Under the pieces are notes generated by a model. The model searched no databases, was not told the DNA's origin, and was given only the letters and a program-made list of their open reading frames with translations. DNA of 64,000 nucleotides from Pedobacter hiemivivus (GTDB taxonomy: Bacteria > Bacteroidota > Bacteroidia > Sphingobacteriales > Sphingobacteriaceae), in the NCBI RefSeq assembly GCF_004331685.1, contig NZ_SJSM01000008.1, positions 62,001-126,000 of the forward strand. The letters run 5' to 3'. Positions 34,610-41,997 of this stretch are shown in pieces; positions within the stretch are counted from its first letter, which is position 1, and every line of letters begins with the position of its first letter. The translations under genes and the position numbers were made by a program.

Positions 34610-34687
34610 TTAACATAGAATTAACATGTTGGTAAACGAATGGTAATTTAGCGCTAACATAGGGCTAACATTGTGGTAATAGCTTTG
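34610..34687 (+). promoter_or_regulatory. PhoB-like box array and promoter of TonB receptor
   Basis: Six units in exact 11-bp steps: heptamers TTAACAT (34610), TTAACAT (34621), GTAAACG (34632), GTAATTT (34643), CTAACAT (34654) and CTAACAT (34665), each followed by 4 nt. The last heptamer ends 8 nt before TAGCTTTG (34680-34687), a perfect -7 element. No TTG -33 element is needed, as expected for a response-regulator-driven promoter. PhoB boxes have the same 7+4 geometry. Confidence 0.7.
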
Positions 34688-34710
34688 CTGGAAATTAATA
34701 TACGGCAAAA

Positions 34711-37527
34711 TTGAAATCACAACTAAACCTTAAAAAAGCAATAATTACTGTATTATTCGTAATTATCAGCGTAACAGTATTTGCACAAACGGGAAAAATT
34801 TCAGGTAAGGTATCTGATAAGAAGACCGGTGAAACACTGATCGGTGTAACAGTAAAAATCAAGGGAACTACTAAAGGTTCATCAACTGATGCAGAAGGGA
34901 AATATTTGCTAGGTGCATTGGCAGCTGGTAAATATACTATAGAAGCTTCTTACGTAGGTTATAGCACTAAAAGCATAGCAGATGTAGAAGTTAAGGCAAG
35001 TGGAACAACAGCTGTAGACCTTATCTTGGAGGAATCTAATTCACAAAAACTTAATGAAGTAGTTGTTACTGGTGTAGCCGGTAAGGAAAGTCAGACTGCA
35101 ATATTGATGAGTCAGAAAAACTCAGTAGAGATTAAGCAGGGTATCGGAATTCAGGAAATGTCGAGAAAAGGTGTGAGTGATGTTGAAGAAGGATTAACCA
35201 AAATCACTGGTATTACTAAAGTAGACGGTAGGGGATTATTTGTAAGAGGCTTGGAAGATAGGTACAATAACTTGTTGATCAACGGTCTTGCCGTTCCTTC
35301 AAATAATCCATTCAAAAAGATCATCCCTTTAGATTTATTCCCAACGGACATCGTAAGTGTTTTGGAAACTTACAAAACTTTCAATTCGAGTTTATATGGT
35401 GATTTTGCAGGTGGAACGTTTAATATCGTTACTGCAAGAGCCGATAAGAGTATCACCAGGATTAATATTGGAACAAGTTTTATCTCTAACACTACTTTTA
35501 AGAAGTTTTTAAGAGCAGAAGATGCAACGGGTTTTGGTAGCTATTTTGGGTTAACGGGTGACGATCGTAAGATTCCCAAAGTTGTGGGCAAAGTTCCGTC
35601 ATTTTATAGTTTAAGTAGTGATGAAGCGAGAAGTCAGTTCGGATCTGGATTTGATGTTGACAATGGCAAAGCTCCTCTGAATAGCAATGTAGGGATTTTG
35701 CATGCCAATAAGATCGAATTGAAAAACAATCGTTTTATTCAGTACTTGTTCTCTATCAATACAGATAACGGTTTCCAGGCCAGAGAAGGGGTTGATCGTT
35801 TTTTTAGTACGGCACAAGGAATATACGACAATAACTTTTATACCAAGTCTTATAGGTTTTCTACAAATTCATCAGTTTTAGGGGCTTTAAATTTCGTGAG
35901 TAATCGTTTGAATCTTAATTTAAATGCCTTTTATCTTAAGGGAACAGAAAATACGATTCAAGACCAATTGGGATACACCAACAGTCAATCTACTGTTAGT
36001 AATGCTTTTATTAGGTTAAATCAATTGCAAAAAACTGATTTGTTTACTGGTCAGTTATTTGCAAACTATAAGCTGACAGCAGATGATGCGCACAGTGTGA
36101 GAGCTGGAGTATCTTACTCAAAAACTAAATATCAGCTACCTGACAGAAAATCTTACAGGGGTGCACGAATTGATGAAAATACAACCGCAGTGAGCTATGC
36201 TGGTAACAGTATCTATAGACAATATATGGACTTTGATGGTGATTTTTTCGCATCTGGTTTGCTTGAATACAACTGGAAATTTGGGAATGAGGATTTAGCA
36301 AAAGCGCATAAATTATCTGTAGGATATAACGGATCCTTTTCAAAAATGAAATCAGATTTAAGATTCTTGGCCTCGCAAAGTTTGGCTTCAAATGGGACAA
36401 GTTTCCCAGTTAATAAGCCTGATGCGGCATTAGATTCAGAACTCAAGGCAGGTAACTTTACCTATTATGAAGGAACTAATTCTGGTTATCAATCCAGAAT
36501 GCAGGAGGGGGTCAATGCAGGTTATTTGGATTTAGCGCTGAGATTCAATGATAAAGTCAATCTTAATGTAGGGACGAGATTTGAGCAGTCACAAAGAATT
36601 ACAAGGTTTAGAGAGTCAGGTAGTTTTGATGATCCGTTTCAGAAATTAACCAAAGATAATTTTGATATTTTACCTGCTGCCAACTTAAAGTATGCAGTGA
36701 CTGATCAAGCTAATTTTAGAGTTTCAGCTTCCAAAACTTTAACGAAGCCAGTTGTGATGGAAGCCTTTCCTTTGGAATTCCTTAATCCAGATGGAACTAT
36801 AGAAAATGGTAATGAGAACATTATAAACAGCAAGAATTATAATTTAGATGTGAAATATGAGTGGTTTCCTACCAGCAAAGAAATGATCTCAATCACTGGT
36901 TTTGCAAAATATTTGCAAGATCCGATTGAAAGATTGTTTGCGCCTACAGCAGGTAGTGGTGGCTTGATCGTTAGTTATAACAATTCAAAAAAAGCGGTTC
37001 TTTACGGAGCGGAACTTGAACTGTTAGTTGAATTGAGCAGAATCCATGAATCTTTATCAAAGTTCTCATTAGGATTTAATGCCTCACTAATGAAAACCGA
37101 AGTGACAATAGATAGGATTAAGAATGCTGGTGAGATTGCGACGCTTGGAGATAAAAGTACTAGAAAGTTGCAAGGTGCTTCTCCTTGGCTAATCAATGCT
37201 GATCTCAAATATGATACTGACATTAGTAAAAGATGGAAAAGTACTTTTACAATGGCGTATAATGTATATGGCGAGCGCATTTATGCAGTTGGTACAAGCG
37301 GATTGGACAACTATTATGAGAAACCATTCGGTAAACTTGACTTCATTTGGACTAATAAAATTGCCGACAAATGGGATGTGAAATTGGGCTTTGAAAATAT
37401 CTTAAATCCGACATACCAAATTGAGTTAGGCGATAAAAGTAAAATCAATATTTTGGAAGATGATTTAACGATCAGAGATTATAAACGAGGAGTAGGTGTA
37501 TCTCTAGGTTTAGGGTATACATTCTAA
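34711..37527 (+). CDS. TonB-dependent receptor, probably phosphate-regulated
   Basis: A 938-residue outer-membrane receptor. Signal peptide (about 1-26), carboxypeptidase-like domain (about 30-110, GKISGKVSDKKTGETLIGVTVKIKG), plug domain (about 118-250, TKVDGRGLFVRGLEDRYNNLLING), and beta-barrel ending in GVSLGLGYTF with the terminal Phe used for membrane insertion. It begins with TTG at 34711 (no ATG fits nearby). A beta-helix lipoprotein follows instead of a SusD. The PhoB-like array upstream suggests induction in phosphate starvation, so phosphate or a phosphorus compound may be its substrate. Confidence 0.9.
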   Translation: MKSQLNLKKAIITVLFVIISVTVFAQTGKISGKVSDKKTGETLIGVTVKIKGTTKGSSTDAEGKYLLGALAAGKYTIEASYVGYSTKSIADVEVKASGTTAVDLILEESNSQKLNEVVVTGVAGKESQTAILMSQKNSVEIKQGIGIQEMSRKGVSDVEEGLTKITGITKVDGRGLFVRGLEDRYNNLLINGLAVPSNNPFKKIIPLDLFPTDIVSVLETYKTFNSSLYGDFAGGTFNIVTARADKSITRINIGTSFISNTTFKKFLRAEDATGFGSYFGLTGDDRKIPKVVGKVPSFYSLSSDEARSQFGSGFDVDNGKAPLNSNVGILHANKIELKNNRFIQYLFSINTDNGFQAREGVDRFFSTAQGIYDNNFYTKSYRFSTNSSVLGALNFVSNRLNLNLNAFYLKGTENTIQDQLGYTNSQSTVSNAFIRLNQLQKTDLFTGQLFANYKLTADDAHSVRAGVSYSKTKYQLPDRKSYRGARIDENTTAVSYAGNSIYRQYMDFDGDFFASGLLEYNWKFGNEDLAKAHKLSVGYNGSFSKMKSDLRFLASQSLASNGTSFPVNKPDAALDSELKAGNFTYYEGTNSGYQSRMQEGVNAGYLDLALRFNDKVNLNVGTRFEQSQRITRFRESGSFDDPFQKLTKDNFDILPAANLKYAVTDQANFRVSASKTLTKPVVMEAFPLEFLNPDGTIENGNENIINSKNYNLDVKYEWFPTSKEMISITGFAKYLQDPIERLFAPTAGSGGLIVSYNNSKKAVLYGAELELLVELSRIHESLSKFSLGFNASLMKTEVTIDRIKNAGEIATLGDKSTRKLQGASPWLINADLKYDTDISKRWKSTFTMAYNVYGERIYAVGTSGLDNYYEKPFGKLDFIWTNKIADKWDVKLGFENILNPTYQIELGDKSKINILEDDLTIRDYKRGVGVSLGLGYTF

Positions 37528-37537
37528 GCCACCATTG

Positions 37538-37615
37538 TTAACATTGCCTTAACAAATCAATAATGTAAACATAAAGATATGTTAACGTAGAAGGAATGTT
37601 GACTAAGTAAATTTG
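37538..37615 (+). promoter_or_regulatory. Second PhoB-like array and promoter
   Basis: Units in 11-bp steps start at 37538 (TTAACAT), 37549 (TTAACAA), 37560 (ATAATGT), 37571 (ATAAAGA), 37582 (TTAACGT) and 37593 (GGAATGT). The last heptamer ends 8 nt before TAAATTTG (37608-37615). Repeats are weaker than at 34610, yet the spacing to the -7 element is identical. Confidence 0.6.
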
Positions 37616-37654
37616 AAATAACAAATAAAAACGGATAAAATAAATCTATTTAAG

Positions 37655-38854
37655 ATGAAAAAAGTATTTTACGCAATTGCGATCTCAGCTTCAATTTTTA
37701 CTGGTTGCTCAAGCAATGACGATGAGCCGATCGTAAAGGCTCCAGTAGAAGGAGAGATCAGTGGAGATATCACTTCCAATAAAACTTTTGCTTATGGAAA
37801 CTATACGTTGAAAGGCATGGTTAAAATAGCAGCTGGTGTTACAGTAACTATCGAAAAAGGCTCTACTATTACCGCTGATAAAAGAGATGGTGAAGATGGT
37901 CTTGTGGTGTTGAAAAATGGAACTCTGATTGCTAATGGTACTGCTGATGAACCTATTGTTTTGACTGAACAGTCAAAAGTAGCTGGATCATGGGCTGGTA
38001 TCATTATGTATGGTGACGCACCGATGATTGGTACTGGTGGTGTAATAAGTGCTGATTCTGAAGATGGTTTGAAATTACCTTACGGTGGTGCCAATGAGAA
38101 TCACAGTAGCGGTTCACTAAAATTTGTTAGAGTTGAATATGCTGGACTAGTAATTACATCAAATCAGAAAGAGCATAACGGTTTTTCATTTTACGCAGTA
38201 GGTGCAGGAACAGTTCTTGAAAACTTAGTGTCATATAAAGGTAATGATGATGGCTTCGAATTTTATGGTGGTACAGTTAGCGGTAAAAACCTAATTTCTT
38301 ACGGTAACTCTGATGATGCTTTTGATTGGCAAGATAGCTGGAAAGGTCAAAACAATACCAATTGGTTCGCTTATCAAACTGGTAAAGCAAATTATGGAAT
38401 GGAAGTTGAAGCAAAAGGCAACAATAATGCATTTTGGCCTAAAGTAACTAATATCACCCTAAAAAGAGCGGCTGGTACGACTACTGAGGCGCCTTCAGGT
38501 GAAGTTCAGTTGGATGCTATTCAATTCAAATCCAATGGAAATGGCGACTTCAGTAATATCGTGATTGATGGTTATGTTAACCAAACTACACCAACAAGTG
38601 TTACAGGTGGTGCTGTTCAGGTCTTAGATTTAAATACGTATACGAATCAAGTTGTTGGAGGAAAAATTAAATTGACAAACGTTAAAATTTCTGGTACTCC
38701 AACGTTATTCATTTCTGGTGCTGGCACTTTCACTTTAAGTGCTGCTAGTTTCCCTGGAACCAACTGGGGTGTATCTACCACCGCAACAGGTGCTGCTCTA
38801 ACTAGTGGAAAATGGGCTACAGTTGACGGTGTAAATTTGTTGGCTAACTTGTAG
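37655..38854 (+). CDS. Beta-helix lipoprotein partner of TonB receptor
   Basis: A 399-residue lipoprotein: the signal ends in FTGCSSNDD (Cys19). The mature part has regularly spaced Gly/Asn-rich strands (GNYTLKGMVKIAAGVTVTIEKG, GLVVLKNGTLIANGTADEP, YKGNDDGFEFYGGTVSGKN) typical of a right-handed beta-helix. Such proteins are frequently mislabelled as multidrug transporters. It follows the TonB receptor in a separate, Pho-type promoter unit. It may be a surface-exposed ligand-binding or receptor-associated protein; no enzyme motif was seen. Ends in a strong terminator. Confidence 0.82.
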   Translation: MKKVFYAIAISASIFTGCSSNDDEPIVKAPVEGEISGDITSNKTFAYGNYTLKGMVKIAAGVTVTIEKGSTITADKRDGEDGLVVLKNGTLIANGTADEPIVLTEQSKVAGSWAGIIMYGDAPMIGTGGVISADSEDGLKLPYGGANENHSSGSLKFVRVEYAGLVITSNQKEHNGFSFYAVGAGTVLENLVSYKGNDDGFEFYGGTVSGKNLISYGNSDDAFDWQDSWKGQNNTNWFAYQTGKANYGMEVEAKGNNNAFWPKVTNITLKRAAGTTTEAPSGEVQLDAIQFKSNGNGDFSNIVIDGYVNQTTPTSVTGGAVQVLDLNTYTNQVVGGKIKLTNVKISGTPTLFISGAGTFTLSAASFPGTNWGVSTTATGAALTSGKWATVDGVNLLANL

Positions 38855-38886
38855 TATTATAATTGCTCCATAAGGAGTTATAAAGG

Positions 38887-38921
38887 AAGCGACTGTTCTA
38901 CATTGGAACAGTCGCTTTTTT
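38887..38921. terminator. Bidirectional terminator
   Basis: A perfect 12-bp stem AAGCGACTGTTC/GAACAGTCGCTT, 7-nt loop, six T residues (38916-38921) on the plus side and an A-rich stretch that serves the convergent gene on the minus side. Confidence 0.9.
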
Positions 38922-40122
38922 ATTTTAACACCGGCTCATAGGCATATACAACCTTGTATGGTATATTTTTAAGATTTACTGAGATCTGTCCAATATTTAA
39001 GTTCTCCTTTTGGGGCGTTGGCTCACAGAAAGAATAGGTTTTTCCTTTGTATACGATAGGCTGTCCTATTGGCTTATCAAATTGTACGGCCATTGTGATA
39101 TGGGTAGGATAGAGTAAAGCAATCATAGGTAAATTGTATATCTCTTTTACGAGGAAAAAAAACAATGCTGCCCTGTCATCACAATCACTATACTTAGAAA
39201 ACAAAGTCTCTTCAGGGGAGAGCCGCTTTTCTTTGCCAAAGTTTTTGTCGTCATCTTCATATAAAAACGCATAGCGGGTAAAACGCATTAGGTAATCTAT
39301 GCCCTTCTTCTGGCTCATCCCGTTTAAGTTCTTTTTTAATATAGGAATTAGGGAACCGTAAGTTTCGTTGCTTAATGGGATGTTAAAGTATGATTCAAAA
39401 TCAACCACCGGGTAATTGGCAAAGATCGCTTCGACGGCTGAATTGAGTTTGATGTTAAAGTGATAGGTTTTATGTTTATAGTTGAACTGTACTTGTTTTT
39501 CGTAATAGTCCTCAGGTTTAAAATCGGGCATCCGGGTTACTTTATAAGAGAAGGCTCCTTTCGCTTCAGGGATGCTTATCATCTCCTGTGCCGGAACTTT
39601 GTTTAAGTCGGCATAGGCATAGTCGTGACGGTTTAAACACATGTACTTTTTATGCTGATAGTTGACAAATGGTATGTCAGAGATATCTTCATCATTGTAT
39701 ACATAAAATATCATTCTGTTATCCGCCAGCGTTAGTCGTGCATCGTAGCCTGATTTGCCCAGAAAAAACCATTTGTAAAAAGTATAACGCTCGTAGTTTT
39801 CTTTTTTCGGGCTGATGGCTTGTGCTGTTTTTCTGATCAACTGGTAATAGAGCCAGTCGTTTAATTCATGTGCTTTTTTATAGGCTAGTAGTTTATCTAG
39901 GATTGTGTTGTATTTGCCCTGGTTTACCTTGTCATAGTAGGCTATAACCGCTAGTTTGGACAATGTGGTGTCATTACCCACAATGATAGAGGAATCTACC
40001 TCAATATTAAATGTGTCATTATAAAACTCGAAGCTGATGTTATACCCTTTGGGCTGACCATAGGATTGTTCCATGATCAGAAGTAGGCAGAGTGTACCGA
40101 ATATTTTGAGCAATCGGTTCAT
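38920..40122 (-). CDS. Exported transglutaminase-like protein
   Basis: A 400-residue protein with a signal peptide (about 1-22). The C-terminal half carries a transglutaminase/papain-like core: FSKYSDCDDRAALFFFLVKEIYNLP with the catalytic Cys, and LLYPTHITMAV with the catalytic His. The N-terminal half is beta-rich and unassigned. Proteins of this type in Bacteroidota are periplasmic, with unknown substrates. It is divergently placed from the DUF2306 gene; the shared 223-bp gap contains several TTAACAT-like units, so it may belong to the same phosphate-responsive set. Confidence 0.8.
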   Translation of the reverse strand: MNRLLKIFGTLCLLLIMEQSYGQPKGYNISFEFYNDTFNIEVDSSIIVGNDTTLSKLAVIAYYDKVNQGKYNTILDKLLAYKKAHELNDWLYYQLIRKTAQAISPKKENYERYTFYKWFFLGKSGYDARLTLADNRMIFYVYNDEDISDIPFVNYQHKKYMCLNRHDYAYADLNKVPAQEMISIPEAKGAFSYKVTRMPDFKPEDYYEKQVQFNYKHKTYHFNIKLNSAVEAIFANYPVVDFESYFNIPLSNETYGSLIPILKKNLNGMSQKKGIDYLMRFTRYAFLYEDDDKNFGKEKRLSPEETLFSKYSDCDDRAALFFFLVKEIYNLPMIALLYPTHITMAVQFDKPIGQPIVYKGKTYSFCEPTPQKENLNIGQISVNLKNIPYKVVYAYEPVLK

Positions 40123-40128
40123 AGGTAT

Positions 40129-40252
40129 TTAACATTATGTTCATATTAAATATACATATAATTAACATAGCTTGCATATTAAGCTTTCAGCCTTATTCGT
40201 TTGTGGAAATGCGAGTGTTTAACAATTGCTTAACAGGGTTGTTTTCTTTCTG
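40129..40252 (+). promoter_or_regulatory. Divergent intergenic PhoB-like arrays
   Basis: Five 11-bp units start at 40129 (TTAACAT), 40140 (TTCATAT), 40151 (TATACAT), 40162 (TTAACAT) and 40173 (TGCATAT). A separate pair is at 40219 (TTAACAA) and 40230 (TTAACAG); 8 nt after the latter is TCTTTCTG (40245-40252), a weak -7 match (4 of 6 fixed positions) for the DUF2306 gene. The first set is directly upstream of the minus-strand transglutaminase gene. Confidence 0.5.
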
Positions 40253-40345
40253 AAAAATAAATGTTTAGTAAGTAATTTGTTGTGTTACATTTGTTGTTCA
40301 AACTATCGCTTTAAGGATAAAACATTCAAGCGAGCGAATGACCGA

Positions 40346-40969
40346 ATGAGAGACTTAAACTATAAGGGAATTTTCCTACTTCTGTTCTTTGTGTATTTTT
40401 TTATCCTTATGCTGCGAATTACGTTAAGGTATATTCCTTTCGGTAACGATGTGGCCTTTCTCCAGATTAAACAAACAGAAGTTAGCAGCATAAAATCTTA
40501 TCTGCCGATATTTTATCTGCATGTATACAGCGCGATCTTTGTGCTTCTTGCAGGTATTACTCAGTTTAACTCAACAATACTGGCCAAGTATAAAAGGGTT
40601 CATAAGGTTTCGGGCTATTTTTATTCGGGGGTGGTAATTTTACTGGCTGCCCCATCCGGAATATTTATAGGATGTTTTGCCAATGGGGGACTGATCGCTA
40701 AAGTTTCTTTTGTTTTACTTGGTGTACTATGGTTTTATTTTACTTTAAAAGCGATCATTTTAATTCTGAAAGGTGAGGTCATTGATCATAAAAAATATAT
40801 GTGGCGCAGTTTTGCTCTGGCTTGTTCCGCAATTTCGTTAAGACTTTGGAAAGTGATCCTGGTATATTTATTCCATCCGGCACCCATGGATGTATATCAA
40901 ATTATTGCTTGGTTGGGTTGGATTCCTAATTTGTTAATCGCCGAATGGCTTATTAAAAGAAAAATATGA
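40346..40969 (+). CDS. DUF2306 membrane protein
   Basis: A 207-residue protein with about six transmembrane helices (LNYKGIFLLLFFVYFFILML at the start). The motif YKRVHKVSGYFYSGVVILLAAPSG is typical of DUF2306, a family of predicted heme- or quinone-linked membrane proteins of unknown role. Conserved histidines (HKVSG, HVYSA, DHKKYMWRSF) could bind a cofactor. An earlier TTG at 40226 lies inside the PhoB-like box and yields an unrelated leader, so ATG at 40346 is chosen. The stop overlaps the next start by 4 bp. Confidence 0.85.
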   Translation: MRDLNYKGIFLLLFFVYFFILMLRITLRYIPFGNDVAFLQIKQTEVSSIKSYLPIFYLHVYSAIFVLLAGITQFNSTILAKYKRVHKVSGYFYSGVVILLAAPSGIFIGCFANGGLIAKVSFVLLGVLWFYFTLKAIILILKGEVIDHKKYMWRSFALACSAISLRLWKVILVYLFHPAPMDVYQIIAWLGWIPNLLIAEWLIKRKI

Positions 40970-41844
40970 AAAAAATAATAATGTTAAGTTGTGTAGTTCT
41001 CTTTTTATTCTCGTGCAGAGAAAAGAAATCTGGAACAGAAGATGTCGAAACGGCGCAAAAAGAGACTCATAAGGATTTATATGGATCCTGGGTTGGCGAT
41101 TTTATTGTCGCTGGCAGTGATGAGTATGAAGGGGATATGAGTTCTGCTAATGACAAGATCAATATTATTATTAAAAGCATAACAAAGGACGGAGTGATTG
41201 GCCAAAGTATTGTTTCTGGAAATGTTAGACCCTTATCAGGGAAGATTTCTGCAAATGGGGATCAAATAAGTTTTATTCTTGATGAACCCGGAACAGATAA
41301 ATATGATGGACGATTTGAATTTAAACTTAAAGGCGATACCTTAATAGGCGTTTGGAATGCATACAAAACGGAACTGAAATGGCCGGAAAAATCATACAAA
41401 TTATTAAGAAAAGCGTTTGTTTATAATCCGAACCTGATGCTGTCAGCAGATTATGGCTACGTAGACTGGTCTTCAGAAAAAGTTAAATCGCAACTTGATA
41501 CATTAGAAGATGGCACTATTGATACCACTTCGATTAATTCGTTTTATAGAAGTGCTTCTGATAAGATTTTTAAAATAAATGCATCAAATACCGCACTTAA
41601 GGAAAATGACTTGAAGAATTTAAGAAAACTTGATCTTCAGATTTTAAGAAATACAATTTTTGCCCGTCACGGTTTTACTTTTAAAAAGCAAACTTATAAG
41701 GACTTTTTTAATCCGATAGATTGGTATGTCCCAATTTCGGGCAATGTTGATAAGGAATTAACGAATTTAGAAAGACAGAACATAAAGCTTTTACTTCGTT
41801 TTGAAAAATATGCCGAGGATAACTATGATACTTTTGGACGCTAA
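40966..41844 (+). CDS. YARHG-domain lipoprotein
   Basis: A 292-residue lipoprotein whose signal ends at FLFSCREKK (Cys17). The C-terminal segment LQILRNTIFARHGFTFKKQ and FNPIDWYVPISGNVDKELTNLERQN match the YARHG extracellular domain. The middle region (about 40-150, SWVGDFIVAGSDEYEGD and GVWNAYKTELKWPEKSY) looks like a small beta-barrel. It overlaps the DUF2306 gene by ATGA, so the two are translationally coupled and may work together at the envelope. Precise function unknown. Confidence 0.82.
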   Translation: MKKIIMLSCVVLFLFSCREKKSGTEDVETAQKETHKDLYGSWVGDFIVAGSDEYEGDMSSANDKINIIIKSITKDGVIGQSIVSGNVRPLSGKISANGDQISFILDEPGTDKYDGRFEFKLKGDTLIGVWNAYKTELKWPEKSYKLLRKAFVYNPNLMLSADYGYVDWSSEKVKSQLDTLEDGTIDTTSINSFYRSASDKIFKINASNTALKENDLKNLRKLDLQILRNTIFARHGFTFKKQTYKDFFNPIDWYVPISGNVDKELTNLERQNIKLLLRFEKYAEDNYDTFGR

Positions 41845-41880
41845 TGAAACTTTGAAAAAAATATTTATCATAATTGCTAA

Positions 41881-41914
41881 TTAACAAGCTCTTAACATCA
41901 CGACCTTACTTTTG
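41881..41914 (+). promoter_or_regulatory. PhoB-like box with promoter for a candidate sRNA
   Basis: Two 11-bp units, TTAACAA (41881) and TTAACAT (41892), with the second ending at 41898, 8 nt before TACTTTTG (41907-41914). Geometry is identical to the arrays at 34610 and 37538. There is no protein gene downstream on this strand. Confidence 0.65.
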
Positions 41915-41918
41915 TGAC

Positions 41919-41994
41919 ATAAATATTTGGTTAGTATTTATAAAGTTTAGGTTTAGTTGATAACAAAAAGCCACGATGGATGTCGTGGCTTTTT
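41919..41994 (+). ncRNA. Candidate phosphate-responsive small RNA
   Basis: The predicted start lies about 5 nt after the TACTTTTG element. The roughly 75-nt transcript has a 5' hairpin ATAAATA/TATTTAT (41919-41925/41935-41941, 9-nt loop), an unpaired AU-rich middle (41942-41964) and an intrinsic terminator. No open reading frame fits. The terminator would also serve the convergent OlsF-like gene. A base-pairing role of the middle part is inference. Confidence 0.5.
41965..41994. terminator. Terminator between YARHG gene/sRNA and olsF-like gene
   Basis: A 12-bp stem AAAAAGCCACGA/TCGTGGCTTTTT with a 6-nt loop and T/A tracts on both sides, active in both directions. Confidence 0.88.
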
Positions 41995-41997
41995 GGT

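Noticed and set aside
40226..40345. TTG-started extension of the DUF2306 protein
   Set aside because: The TTG lies in the PhoB-like box itself, and the extension has no membrane or family character.
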